Source: Thermoanaerobaculia bacterium (lineage in GTDB: Bacteria; Acidobacteriota; Thermoanaerobaculia; Multivoradales; J023). From it: a stretch of DNA of 64,000 nucleotides. The translations under genes and the position numbers were made by a program. The stretch lies in the NCBI GenBank assembly GCA_030431255.1, contig JAUIJL010000014.1, positions 1 to 64,000 on the forward strand. Reading direction: 5' to 3'. Positions 1 to 9,692 of the stretch are shown here, piece after piece. Within the stretch, counting starts at the first letter, position 1; each line of letters opens with the position of its first letter. The notes under the pieces are model-generated. The model was not told the origin of the DNA and ran no database searches. It saw nothing but the letters and a program-made list of their open reading frames with translations.

Positions 1-1
1 C

Positions 2-385
2 AAGGGTGGCACGAGCGTCTCGGAATTCCGTCTCGACGGCAGCGGTAACCTGACAATTCTCGGTTCCTTGACCGCTTCCGGCTCCACCTACCCGGACTAT
101 GTGTTCCGCGACGGCTACGAGCTGATGCCCTTGGACGACGTAGAGTCTTTCATCGCGGCCAACGGTCATCTCCCGAACGTGAAGTCGGAGGAAGAAGCTG
201 AATTCGGCAAGAGCATCAACATGACCGAGCTGAGCATCACCCTGCTGGAGAAAGTGGAAGAGCTGACCTTGTACACCATCGATCAGCACAAGACCATCGG
301 TAGCCAGCAAGAGACCTTGGAACAGCAGAACGAGCTGATCCGTCAGCTGCAGGCTCGCCTGAGCGCCCTCGAGGCCGGTAAGTGA
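2..385 (+). CDS. C-terminal part of tail-fiber/S74-like surface protein (5' end outside window)
   Basis: Frame is open from base 2 (KGGTSVSEFRLDGSGNLTILGSLTASGSTYPDYVFRDGYELMPL...), followed by a coiled-coil C-terminus; the listed start at 68 is an internal TTG. Confidence 0.7.
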   Translation, partial: KGGTSVSEFRLDGSGNLTILGSLTASGSTYPDYVFRDGYELMPLDDVESFIAANGHLPNVKSEEEAEFGKSINMTELSITLLEKVEELTLYTIDQHKTIGSQQETLEQQNELIRQLQARLSALEAGK

Positions 386-433
386 TCTGATCTCCCGTCC
401 CGATCCTCAGCCTCATATTGAGACTGAAGTACG

Positions 434-463
434 AAACCCGCGGTCGATTCCGGCCGCGGGTTT
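434..463. terminator. Intrinsic terminator-like hairpin
   Basis: Perfect inverted repeat AAACCCGCGG (434-443) / CCGCGGGTTT (454-463) between convergent genes. Confidence 0.75.
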
Positions 464-510
464 CTGCGTTCATCCTCCCGAATTTCCAATGGGTTTTTTC
501 AAACGATTCC

Positions 511-3500
511 CTAAACCTCCGCCTTCAGAGCGGGCAGAAGCTCCGCTTTCAAGGCCCCGCGGGCGGCGATCCAACAGGCGATCCAGCCGACCAGGAAGAT
601 GGCTCCCAGGGTGGAGAGAATCGCTACCCACGGCACGGCCGACACCTGGTGCAGCACGTGGGAGCCGGCGGTCGCGAGGGCGGCGACGGTGCCGATGAGC
701 AGACCCACTGCTAGCAGGGTGAGGTTTTCGATCAGCACCAGCAATCGCAGGGTCGATTTGCGGAATCCGAAGGCACGCAGGGCGGCCAGCTCTCTCCGAC
801 GCTCCATGACGTTGCGGATCAAGACCACCGCCAAGCCCAAGGTGCCGAGCAACAGGCCGAGGCCGCCGAGGGAGCGGAAGGTGGAGAGGTAGGTATTCTG
901 CACGGCGTGGAAGGATTCGAGCTTCTCGCCGGTGGTGACGGCGTCGAAACCGTAGCTCGTCAAGCCCGACTCCAAGGCCTCGAGCACCTCTCGGCTTTTA
1001 CCTTCGGGGGTTTGGATCAAGAAGTAGGGGAAGCCTCCCTGGTTCGGAAAGTGTTTCAGGAAGTGTTGCTCGGAGATCAGCAGCTCGCTCTGGAAGACCG
1101 AGGTTTTGAGACTCGCCACCAGCCGCAGGCGAATGGGCTCGCCCCGCTCGTTCTCCAGATTCAGCTCCCCGCCCAAAGGCAGCTTGAGGATCCATTGGGT
1201 GGAGTTGAAATCGCCGATGGCCGGGATCACGCCGTCTTCCAGCTCTTGATCGAGCAGAGTCCAGGGGTTTTCGACCTCTTCGCTGACCTGCTGGAAGGTG
1301 AATCCCGCCCGCTCGACCTGTGCCTCGGGCACCCCGAGAATTCTCGGCTGCTCCGGTTGGTAGAGGTTCAAACAGCTGGTGTCGTCGCCGGGTAGTAGCC
1401 GGAAAGGCATGACCTGGGTATTTTCCAACAACGATTCCGCGTCGTCGGGCAGCCCGAGCTCGAAACGACCGTCGGCGTCGCCGAGGTCTTGTTGCAGGGG
1501 CACGTCCGCTTGGGCCACCAATTGATAGCCACCGGCACCCGAGTCCAGACCCAGCTCCATGTCGGAGAAATCCTCTTGATAGGCCGCCACGGTGACGATG
1601 AGGAACGCCGCGAAAGCCACCAGGGTGGTCGACAGCAAGCTGCGACCCCGGTGTCGTCGGCTATTGATGACCGCCATGCGCAAATAGGCACCCCAGCCCG
1701 GACGGGAGAGGGCCCCGGCTTGGGGACGGTCGATCCAAACGGCGAAGAAGGCGAGCAGGCCCACCAACAGGCAAGGGCCGGCAATGCCGAAGATCAACGG
1801 GCTGTCGAGCTCACCGGCGATGAAGGCGTAGGCCAGCGCGCTGAAAGCTAGGCCGAGAGCGATGATCGCCGTCCACCGGGCCGCTTTGCCGGAGCGCGAG
1901 GCCCGGTCCGCGACCGCGCCCCGCAAGAGCTGTGGGGTCGGCGTGCGGCCGGCTTTACGGACGGTCAAGAAGATGGTCACACCCACGACCACCAGGGAGG
2001 CCAGGAATCCACCGATCAAGGTGGTCGGGCTGACGTGCAGGGTCAGGCGCGAGGTGCCGACCGCCGGCAGCCACCAGGTGCGTAAGCCGAGCATCATCAG
2101 ATGGGCGTAAGCCACCGCCCCCACCAGACCGATCAAGGAGCCGACGGCGGCAAGAAAGCCCCCTTGGATCAGCAGCATATTCCTGACGTTTTTGGGCCGA
2201 TAACCGACCGCCAAACGCAGGCCGATCTCCCGCGCTCGTTGCTCCGTGGCCAAGCCGAACAACAAGGAAACCAGGAGCGCGGCGGAGACGATGACGAATT
2301 GGCTCAAGCCGATGAATAACCCACCGAAGTCGGTGGCGCCGCCCGATGCACCTAGGCCCAGGGCCTTGACGGGTTGGAAGCCGAGGGCGAAGGCGGCCAT
2401 GGGCAAACGTTTCACGGCGCCGGCGGCGAACGACTCGGTGAAGCTCTGTAGCTCCCCTGGCTCCGACGGACCGGCGATGCGCATGGCGGTCAGATCGCCC
2501 CAGCGATTACCCCACAGCTCACGGCCGGTTTGCAGGCCGACGAAAGCCTTTGGGGTTCCGCGATACTCGTCCCAATAGTCTTCGTCCTCGGAGCCGATCT
2601 TGCCCAAGTCGATGGGAAACGGCGGATCCCAATCGGACATGTTGGTGCTGCCGGCTATGCCCGGATATTCCTGGGTGAGGGTCGGATCCGCGGCCAAGCC
2701 CTCCATCGCCAAGATGCCGCGAACGGTGAACGTTCGGCTTTCCTCGAAGAGATCTTCCCGCGGGCCGACGACGAAATAGTCGAGGGTCAGCGGATCGCCG
2801 ACCTGGGCCTCCAGCCGCTCGGCGGTCCAAGCATTGAGCAGGATCTCATCGTCGTCGAGGGCCGGGGCGGGCTCGCCGTCCACTAGGCGTAGGGGGCCGA
2901 ATGCCTCCGAAATCGGAGTCGGCAATGCGCCGACGGTGGAATAAGGCACCTGCCGCTCGCCCACCCGCAGGGCGTTGGCCAGGTAGCTGAGCATCGACAT
3001 CGCCTCGGCGTTTCGCTCGTCCGCCTCCGCTTGCAGGGCGGCGGCCACCGCCGGCTTGAGGATGAATTCATCGGATTCGAGGCTGACGATTCCGTCGCGT
3101 GAGGTCACCAACAAACCCAGCTCTTCGGGGCTCAGATGTTTCTGGAGCAGGCCGTTGAGCTGCTCGGCCTCCGCGCGGGCGTCCTCGGGAGACGCGTCCG
3201 GTTGTTGGGAGGAGACCACCAACGCGTTGACCGATCCTTCCTGATCGAGGGCCTTCTGAAGGGCATCGAGGGGCACGAAGGCGTTGTAGGAAGAGCTTTG
3301 GTGCACAGCCAAGCCAAAGGCCCCGAGCCGACGATCGTCGATGATGTCGTGGATTTGCAGCCGAATGGTTTTGACCACGCTGGCGGTGTCGTCGCGGGAG
3401 AGCAGGGATCCGCTCGGCACCTGGGTGAAACGTTGCAGGGAGACCAGGACGGAGTCTCCGACCTCGGCGCTCAGGGCCTGGGCCAGCCCTTGGTTGACCA

Positions 3501-3927
3501 CCACCGGCGGGAAAACGCCGCCTTCTGCGCCGGCGAAGAGGTCGGGGGCCTCGCCGCCGATGGCGTCACCCCCGGAGAAGATCTCGATGAACCTCGAATC
3601 CACCCCTTGGAGACCCACTTGGGACGCACGGGTTTTCTTTTCCGCGTGCTCGGCGGAACCTTGGAGCAGAATCGCCGGAGCGACGGCGCGAAACGACGCG
3701 CTCAGCTCGGGATCGCTGGCCAGGCGGTCGGCCACCTCGTCGGGAAGGAAACGTTGGCCGGTGACCGCGTGGTCGATGCCGCCGAGGCGTTCGAGGGTGA
3801 GGTCTTTCAAGCTGCCGCGCACGGATTCGCCGACGATCAACGCGCCTGTGAGCACCGCCGAAGCCACCGCCGCGCCGGCGGTGACCGCTAGGCTCATCCG
3901 CCAGTAATAGCTCAGATCTCGACGCAT
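511..3927 (-). CDS. ABC transporter permease, FtsX/MacB-like, 1138 aa
   Basis: N-terminal TM + periplasmic domain and two FtsX-like TM blocks (EQRAREIGLRLAVGYRPKNVRNMLL; ERRRELAALRAFGFRKSTLRLLVLIENL); adjacent to its ATPase gene. Confidence 0.88.
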   Translation of the reverse strand: MRRDLSYYWRMSLAVTAGAAVASAVLTGALIVGESVRGSLKDLTLERLGGIDHAVTGQRFLPDEVADRLASDPELSASFRAVAPAILLQGSAEHAEKKTRASQVGLQGVDSRFIEIFSGGDAIGGEAPDLFAGAEGGVFPPVVVNQGLAQALSAEVGDSVLVSLQRFTQVPSGSLLSRDDTASVVKTIRLQIHDIIDDRRLGAFGLAVHQSSSYNAFVPLDALQKALDQEGSVNALVVSSQQPDASPEDARAEAEQLNGLLQKHLSPEELGLLVTSRDGIVSLESDEFILKPAVAAALQAEADERNAEAMSMLSYLANALRVGERQVPYSTVGALPTPISEAFGPLRLVDGEPAPALDDDEILLNAWTAERLEAQVGDPLTLDYFVVGPREDLFEESRTFTVRGILAMEGLAADPTLTQEYPGIAGSTNMSDWDPPFPIDLGKIGSEDEDYWDEYRGTPKAFVGLQTGRELWGNRWGDLTAMRIAGPSEPGELQSFTESFAAGAVKRLPMAAFALGFQPVKALGLGASGGATDFGGLFIGLSQFVIVSAALLVSLLFGLATEQRAREIGLRLAVGYRPKNVRNMLLIQGGFLAAVGSLIGLVGAVAYAHLMMLGLRTWWLPAVGTSRLTLHVSPTTLIGGFLASLVVVGVTIFLTVRKAGRTPTPQLLRGAVADRASRSGKAARWTAIIALGLAFSALAYAFIAGELDSPLIFGIAGPCLLVGLLAFFAVWIDRPQAGALSRPGWGAYLRMAVINSRRHRGRSLLSTTLVAFAAFLIVTVAAYQEDFSDMELGLDSGAGGYQLVAQADVPLQQDLGDADGRFELGLPDDAESLLENTQVMPFRLLPGDDTSCLNLYQPEQPRILGVPEAQVERAGFTFQQVSEEVENPWTLLDQELEDGVIPAIGDFNSTQWILKLPLGGELNLENERGEPIRLRLVASLKTSVFQSELLISEQHFLKHFPNQGGFPYFLIQTPEGKSREVLEALESGLTSYGFDAVTTGEKLESFHAVQNTYLSTFRSLGGLGLLLGTLGLAVVLIRNVMERRRELAALRAFGFRKSTLRLLVLIENLTLLAVGLLIGTVAALATAGSHVLHQVSAVPWVAILSTLGAIFLVGWIACWIAARGALKAELLPALKAEV

Positions 3928-4604
3928 ACGCCCTCCTGGAGGTCGAAACGGCGGTCGAAGCGCGCGGCCAGCTCCATGCTGTGGGTGACGACGATCAGAA
4001 TCGTCTCCTCCACGGCGTGCAAATCGAGCAGCAGATCGCTGATTTTGGTGGCGGTCTTGGGGTCCAACGAGCCGGTGGGCTCGTCGCAGAGCAAGAGGCT
4101 GGGTTGGTTGACCAGGGCGCGGGCGACCGCGACCCGTTGGCGCTCACCGCCGGAAAGCTCCGCCGGGCGATGGCCGAGGCGATGGCTCAGGCCCACTTTG
4201 TCCAACAGCTCCTTGGCCCGTTCCTCGGAACCGGTCGGCGGATCGGTGAATGCGAGGGTGGGGATCAGGACATTTTCCAGCACCGAATATTGGGGCAGCA
4301 GATGATGCTCTTGGAAAATGAATCCTACGTTGCGGTTGCGGAAGCGGGCGAGCTGATCGTCGTCGAGCTCGAAGGGACGAACCCCTTCGATGTCCACGGT
4401 CCCGGAGGTTGGGGTATCCAGGGTGCCGATGATCTGCAATAGGGTGGATTTGCCCGATCCCGACGGCCCGGTGATCACCAGGTTGCTGCCCTTGTCCATG
4501 CTGAAGCTAGCGCCGCGCAGCACCTCGACCTCGTCGGCCCCGGGGGCCGCGCGGTAGATTTTTCGCAAATCCGTGACGAGCAGGGTGGGAGCGTCTGGGG
4601 TCAT
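3912..4604 (-). CDS. ABC transporter ATP-binding protein (LolD/MacB type)
   Basis: Walker A GPSGSGKST, signature LSGGERQRVAVARAL, Walker B LLLCDEPTGSLD; overlaps the permease gene. Confidence 0.93.
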   Translation of the reverse strand: MTPDAPTLLVTDLRKIYRAAPGADEVEVLRGASFSMDKGSNLVITGPSGSGKSTLLQIIGTLDTPTSGTVDIEGVRPFELDDDQLARFRNRNVGFIFQEHHLLPQYSVLENVLIPTLAFTDPPTGSEERAKELLDKVGLSHRLGHRPAELSGGERQRVAVARALVNQPSLLLCDEPTGSLDPKTATKISDLLLDLHAVEETILIVVTHSMELAARFDRRFDLQEGVCVEI

Positions 4605-4873
4605 AGCGGGTTCTCCTCGACAATCGGCTGGGGGTTCACTGCTTATGGGTTCGAGCTTAACGGTTTGCCGTCCAGAAGCGAGCTCGCAGACGGTCGGCTG
4701 GGTGTCCTGCGGGCGTCGCTACGAACTCGCGCCGCCGCTGCTGTGCCGTCCTAAACTGCTAATGTGGTGGGGTTTAGTCCGATTCTTAATTTGTGCCGCT
4801 CAGACAAGCTTCGCTTCCGTCCTCGGTCCACCCAGCCTCAGGTTAGCTCGCAACCACCGCCTAGGAACACGAT

Positions 4874-5305
4874 CTAGTTGGATCGAGAAGGTGCTTCTTC
4901 TAATTGATCGGCCAGGAAGGCGGGGATTGGAACGGCTTCGAGCTTGGGGCCGCCGATTCGGCAGCAGATGCAGGTGATTTGACCCGTGGCCACGGCCCGT
5001 CCCTCGGTGGAGATGTCGAATCCCCAGGTGAGGGATTTGGTGCCCTTACGGCGCACGACCACGCGGATATCCAGGATGTCTCCGAGCTTGGCGGGGCTTC
5101 GATACTCGCAGCTGGTGGCCACTCGTGGCCAGCCGATTTCGTGGCCTTCGTGCTCGAAGTGGACCTGTTGACCTTCGCCCAGTAGGGAGCGCAGGAATTC
5201 GTGCTCCGCCGCCTCCATGAACGAAAAAAAGCGCGCGAAGTGAACGATGCGCGCCATGTCGGTATCGGCGAATTCTACCCGCCGCTGGGTGTGAAACTCA
5301 TGCAT
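4874..5305 (-). CDS. Acyl-CoA thioesterase, 4HBT hotdog family (YbgC/FadM-like)
   Basis: RRVEFADTDMARIVHFARFFSFMEAAEHEFL hotdog active-site motif. Confidence 0.85.
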   Translation of the reverse strand: MHEFHTQRRVEFADTDMARIVHFARFFSFMEAAEHEFLRSLLGEGQQVHFEHEGHEIGWPRVATSCEYRSPAKLGDILDIRVVVRRKGTKSLTWGFDISTEGRAVATGQITCICCRIGGPKLEAVPIPAFLADQLEEAPSRSN

Positions 5306-5367
5306 GGAATAACGGCTCCGCTCGGTCTTCCGGTGTGGGTGACGCGTGGAATATCAATGTCTGAGTG

Positions 5368-5469
5368 CGGGCGGGGGCAAGCCCCGCCCCTACGTCCTTT
5401 GGTGGGCGCGGGCAATCCCCGCCCCTACGTCCCGAATTTCGACGGAGGGCAATCCCCGCCCTATGTCCC
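5368..5469. repeat. Three tandem copies of a GGGC(G)GGGGCAAGCCCCGCCCCTACGTCC palindromic repeat
   Basis: cgggcgggggcaagccccgcccctacgtc / gggcgcgggcaatccccgcccctacgtc / ggagggcaatccccgccctatgtcc spaced about 38 bp. Confidence 0.8.
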
Positions 5470-6759
5470 TATCACTTGATGGTAGACGCTCACGGTCTCT
5501 TGCGCCATCTTTGCCGGGTGGAAGTGGTCGCGAATCGCCGCTTGTCCGGCTTCCGCCAGGGCATGTCGTCGCTTGGGTTGTTGCAACAGCTGGTCCAAGG
5601 CCTCGGCCAGCGCCGACGGTGACTCGGGCTCGAAGAGCAGCCCGCCGTCGGTGTGCTCGATCCACTCCGGAAAGGCGCCGTGGTGGGGCAGCACCACGGG
5701 CACGCCGCAGGCGAGGGCTTCGGGCACGAATCGACCCTTGGGCTCGTGGTAGACCGTGGGCACGGAGAAGACGTCGAGGCTGTTCAAGAAATCGATCTTG
5801 CCCTGACGGTCGACCTCGCCGACCCAATCCACTTGGGCGTCCAGCCCCCGGTCGCGGACCCGCTGTTTGAGCTTTTCCACGTAGGCCTCGTCCTTGGGGC
5901 CGAGGAAGCCGGCGATCCGGAGGGTGAGTCGATCCGCCGGGTATTTGGGCGCCAGCAGCTCGAAGGCTTCCACCAGGTGATGCAGGCCTTTTTCCGGGCA
6001 TTGGCGGGCCAAGTAGCCGATCACCAACGAGTCTTCGTGGGGTGGTTTGATCTTCGAGGACGCGATCAGCTCGTCGCTGTCGATGGACAGGCGGGTGATG
6101 TGCACGCGATCCCTCGGAATGCCGTAGCGCTCGGCCATGAAGTCGGCGTAGTAAACGCAAGGGGCGGTGAAGGCCTCGATTTCGGCGCAGCGTTCCCTGA
6201 CCTCTTTTTCTACCTGGGTTTTGAACGGCTCGACCAAATCCTCGAAAAACAGATCCTCGCCCTGGAGGGCGCAGACCACCGGTATCTTCAGCCGTTCCTG
6301 AATGCGACGGGCAAAGCCGGCGAAGAGGGTGAACGACAGATGCACCACGTCGGGTTGGACCACCTCTTCGAGGAAGTCCACCAATTTATCGAGCTCGCGG
6401 GCCTGGTGGCCTTTTTCCCCCTCGAGCATCGACAGGGTGAGGGCTCCGAGGTCGGCGGCATCGGTGGACGCCTTGCCGGCCATTTTGCCGACCCAGCGCA
6501 GCAGGGTGCGATTGTCGAGCAGGCCGTCGAGGAAGCGGCTGTGGCGGAAGAAACCCTTCTGTTGCAGATAGACGTTCAGCGCGCCGAAGAAGATGTGCTC
6601 GTCCGCGACGTTTTTCTCGTCGGTGCGGGTCGGTGTATAGGTCGGCAGCAAGCTGACCTCATGGCCGCTTTCGATCAACGCCGTGGCCAGGGAGTTGTCC
6701 TGCATGCAGGTCCCGCAATACATGCCCGCGGCACCGGCCGTGATGTAGGCAATGTTCAT
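5461..6759 (-). CDS. Glycosyltransferase family 4
   Basis: MNIAYITAGAAGMYCGTCMQDNSLATALIESGHEVSLLPTYTP... EALACGVPVVLPHHGAFPEWIEHTDGGLLFEPESPSALAEAL (GT-B, E-x7-E region). Confidence 0.88.
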   Translation of the reverse strand: MNIAYITAGAAGMYCGTCMQDNSLATALIESGHEVSLLPTYTPTRTDEKNVADEHIFFGALNVYLQQKGFFRHSRFLDGLLDNRTLLRWVGKMAGKASTDAADLGALTLSMLEGEKGHQARELDKLVDFLEEVVQPDVVHLSFTLFAGFARRIQERLKIPVVCALQGEDLFFEDLVEPFKTQVEKEVRERCAEIEAFTAPCVYYADFMAERYGIPRDRVHITRLSIDSDELIASSKIKPPHEDSLVIGYLARQCPEKGLHHLVEAFELLAPKYPADRLTLRIAGFLGPKDEAYVEKLKQRVRDRGLDAQVDWVGEVDRQGKIDFLNSLDVFSVPTVYHEPKGRFVPEALACGVPVVLPHHGAFPEWIEHTDGGLLFEPESPSALAEALDQLLQQPKRRHALAEAGQAAIRDHFHPAKMAQETVSVYHQVIGT

Positions 6760-6810
6760 GATGACCTCCTCGGTCTTCGGCGTCAGGTTCTCGGCTTCAA
6801 ATGCTCGGCC

Positions 6811-8148
6811 TTAGGCCGCGGAGCTCGCGGTTTGGGAGCTACCGCTATCCGTCGGGCCGGCTTGGGAGCCTTCGGAAGGTAGGTCGACCATGGAATCGAG
6901 ATCGCGGTAGAGGGCGGAGAAATCGCGGTCGAAAACATCACCCACCAAAATCTTGACCACCGGAATCCGGTGCTCCGGGAAAGCCTGGAGAAATCGCCCG
7001 AAGCTGAACTCGGGGTGGTAGAAGGCGTAGACCAGCTTGCGGAAGGCCGACATGCCCGCCATCAACCGCGGGGTGAAAGTCTCCAGCCGAGCACGGGAGA
7101 GGTCGTCGTCTTTGAGGGCCGCGTCCACCGTATCCGCGACCATTTCTCCGGACCGAAGGGCGAGCAGCACACCGGTGCTGTACATGGGGTCGAGGAAGCC
7201 GAAGGCGTCGCCGGCCATCACCCAGCCGTCGCCGGCCCCTTGGCGGGTCATGTAGGAAAATTCGTTCAGCACCTGGGCGGGCATCAATTGACGTGCCCCT
7301 TCCACCCGTGGGACCAGTCCGGGGCATTGGCTGAGCTCCTGGTCGAAGATCTCTTGGGGAGAGCCCTCGCGCCCACGGATCAAGTGATCGATGCCGCCGA
7401 CGACGCCCACGGAAGCGACGTTGTCCGGCAGCGGGATGAACCAGAACCAAGATTTCTTCGACGCGGTTTGTAGGATCAGGGTGGCCCCTTCGTCGATGCC
7501 TTCGTCGCGCACGGCACCTTGGAAGTGGGTGAATATCGAGGCTTGGCGCAGATTCGGATCCGTGGTGCGCAATTTGAGCTGGCGGGACATCAGCGCCCGT
7601 TGGCCGGTGGCGTCGACCACCACCCGAGACCGGATCTCCCGGCTTTCGCCCTCGAAATCCGCCCGCACGCCCACCGCGCGATCACCGTCGAAGAGCACTT
7701 CCTTGACCCCGACGCCTTGATGGGCGTGCACGCCCAAGTCGCGGGCGTTGTCGAACATCAGGGTGTCGAATTCGGAGCGCAGCACCTGCCAAGTCTGGCT
7801 TTGCTCGGGCGGCTCGGTTTCGCCGAAATAGAAGGGTGAGCTGGCCTTGCCGGAGCCGGAGAAGAATTGCACGCTGTATTTCTTGGGAAAGGTGCTGGCT
7901 TCCATCCGTTCCACTATGCCCAGACGGCGTAGGACGCCGACCGTGGCCGGGATCAAGGATTCACCGATTTTGAAGCGGGGGAAGCGGTCGCGCTCCAACA
8001 GCAGCACATCGTGGCCCTGTTGGGCGAGCAGGCCGGAGACCGTGGTGCCGGCGGGCCCTCCGCCGATCACCACCGCGTCGTATGCCGAGCGCAGGGTGGT
8101 GAAGTCGCCGGTCCGGGAGGATGAATTCGCGGGGTGTTCTTGTTCCAT
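6811..8148 (-). CDS. FAD-dependent oxidoreductase, tryptophan-halogenase-like
   Basis: DAVVIGGGPAGTTVSGLLAQQGHDVLLLERDRFPRFKIGESLIPATVGVLRRLG dinucleotide fold, SWFWFIPL, GDAFGFLDPMYSTGVLLAL. Confidence 0.82.
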   Translation of the reverse strand: MEQEHPANSSSRTGDFTTLRSAYDAVVIGGGPAGTTVSGLLAQQGHDVLLLERDRFPRFKIGESLIPATVGVLRRLGIVERMEASTFPKKYSVQFFSGSGKASSPFYFGETEPPEQSQTWQVLRSEFDTLMFDNARDLGVHAHQGVGVKEVLFDGDRAVGVRADFEGESREIRSRVVVDATGQRALMSRQLKLRTTDPNLRQASIFTHFQGAVRDEGIDEGATLILQTASKKSWFWFIPLPDNVASVGVVGGIDHLIRGREGSPQEIFDQELSQCPGLVPRVEGARQLMPAQVLNEFSYMTRQGAGDGWVMAGDAFGFLDPMYSTGVLLALRSGEMVADTVDAALKDDDLSRARLETFTPRLMAGMSAFRKLVYAFYHPEFSFGRFLQAFPEHRIPVVKILVGDVFDRDFSALYRDLDSMVDLPSEGSQAGPTDSGSSQTASSAA

Positions 8149-8271
8149 GGAGCTGTTCTCGAGCGGTTGTTGTTGAGAGCCGTGGCTTGAGTGTCGGTCA
8201 CTTGAGCGTCGGTCACTTGAGAGTCGGTGACCTCGAGGGCTGGTCAGCTTGCGAGCGCTCTCGTTTTCGGC

Positions 8272-9681
8272 CTATCGAAGCCCGGTCTTTTGTGAAACCG
8301 GAGCAACCGGAGGTTTCGGCGGAGACGGTGGCTCAGGCGGCCGCGGCGGTCCCAGGGGTCCGAGCTGGAAGGCCATCAATTTCTTCTGATTGCGAACCAG
8401 GAGCCGTCCCCGTTGCAGGGTCGGTGCCGTCCAATGCTTGCCCCGAGATATCTGCGCGCTGGCCTTTTCTCGATAGCGATCCGGGGCGGCTTCGACGATC
8501 GCCAGGCGACCGCCGTCGCTGAGCACCACCAAATGGCCGTCGGCGTAGATCAACGAGCCGTGGCCGAGGCCGGTCTTGCGCCAACGGGTGACGCCGTCGT
8601 CGGCGCCGATGCACTTAAAGTGTTCGTTGTCGAAGCCGTATAGATGACCGTCATGATAAATTGACGAGCTAAATTGATTCTTCATCTCCCGGGAGCGCCA
8701 CAGCTCTTCGATCTTGATGGCGCCTTCCTGGTTCTTGACCTGGAGCAGGGCGGCACCGGTGTCGTAACCGGATGAGATGAAAAGGCGATCGGGCGGCACC
8801 CAAACCGGTGCGGCGGCGTTGACGTCGTAGGCGGTCTTCCAGGACAGCTGCCATAAGCCGTTGCCCGTGTTGGGCTCGACGGCGATCAGCTCCGTGCCGG
8901 TGAAGAAAATACTTTGCTCCATGCCCCCGAGCTCCACGGTCAAGGGCAGGGAATAACCGGGGATGCCGGTGGCGGTTTGCCAACGGACCTCGCCGGTTTT
9001 TTTGTCGAAGGCCATCAGAGAATGGCCGGCTCGACCGCCGACATTGAAGAGCAGCAAATCCTGAAACACGATCGGCGAGGCGGACACGCCCCACGTGGGC
9101 ACCACCGCGCCGAATTCCTTGCGCAAATCGCGATCCCAAAGCACCTCGCCGGAATGCCGGTCCGCACACCACAGGTGGCCGAGGGCGGAGACGGCATAGA
9201 TGCGATGTTGATCCACGGTGGGGGTCGAGCGGGGGCCGTCACCGAAGCTGTCTCGACGTTTGGCGTCGGTGCGCAGCCGCCAGAGCTCGCTGCCGTCGCG
9301 GGCGTCGAAGGCCACCAGCAGCTCGTCGGAGCCGTCGGACATCAAGGTGTAGAGCTGCGTGTCCACCGCGGCGATGCCGGAATATCCGCCACCGAGGGGC
9401 ACGCTCCACAGCTCTGCGGGGCCATCGGCCGGCCACGGCAGGCTGAGGGTCGCGTGCTCGGCGCGACCGTCACCCTTGGGCCCCCGGAATTGCGGCCAAT
9501 CCCCGAGATGGGCCGGTTCTTGCGGCGCCGCCTCAGCCGCGGGCGAGCTCTCGGCGTGGACGACCGCGCTACCGCCGAGGACCATGGCGCTCGCGACGAT
9601 CAGCGCGAAGCCGGTGGCCACCACCGTGACGGAACGGGCGGCCCGTCGACCGGTGTTATGGAGCTCGGAACCTGGTTTCAC
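8272..9681 (-). CDS. Exported PQQ-binding-like beta-propeller repeat protein
   Basis: Repeated blade motifs (ARDGSELWRL, HSGEVLWDR, KTGEVRWQT, NTGNGLWQL). Listed ORF extends to 10095 but would overlap the radical SAM gene; GTG at 9681 precedes a signal-like segment. Confidence 0.75.
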   Translation of the reverse strand: MKPGSELHNTGRRAARSVTVVATGFALIVASAMVLGGSAVVHAESSPAAEAAPQEPAHLGDWPQFRGPKGDGRAEHATLSLPWPADGPAELWSVPLGGGYSGIAAVDTQLYTLMSDGSDELLVAFDARDGSELWRLRTDAKRRDSFGDGPRSTPTVDQHRIYAVSALGHLWCADRHSGEVLWDRDLRKEFGAVVPTWGVSASPIVFQDLLLFNVGGRAGHSLMAFDKKTGEVRWQTATGIPGYSLPLTVELGGMEQSIFFTGTELIAVEPNTGNGLWQLSWKTAYDVNAAAPVWVPPDRLFISSGYDTGAALLQVKNQEGAIKIEELWRSREMKNQFSSSIYHDGHLYGFDNEHFKCIGADDGVTRWRKTGLGHGSLIYADGHLVVLSDGGRLAIVEAAPDRYREKASAQISRGKHWTAPTLQRGRLLVRNQKKLMAFQLGPLGPPRPPEPPSPPKPPVAPVSQKTGLR

Positions 9682-9692
9682 GGCTGAGGATC

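Noticed and set aside
5653-6882. 409-aa plus-strand ORF antisense to the GT4 gene
   Set aside because: Opposite strand of a clearly recognisable glycosyltransferase; no recognisable motifs of its own.
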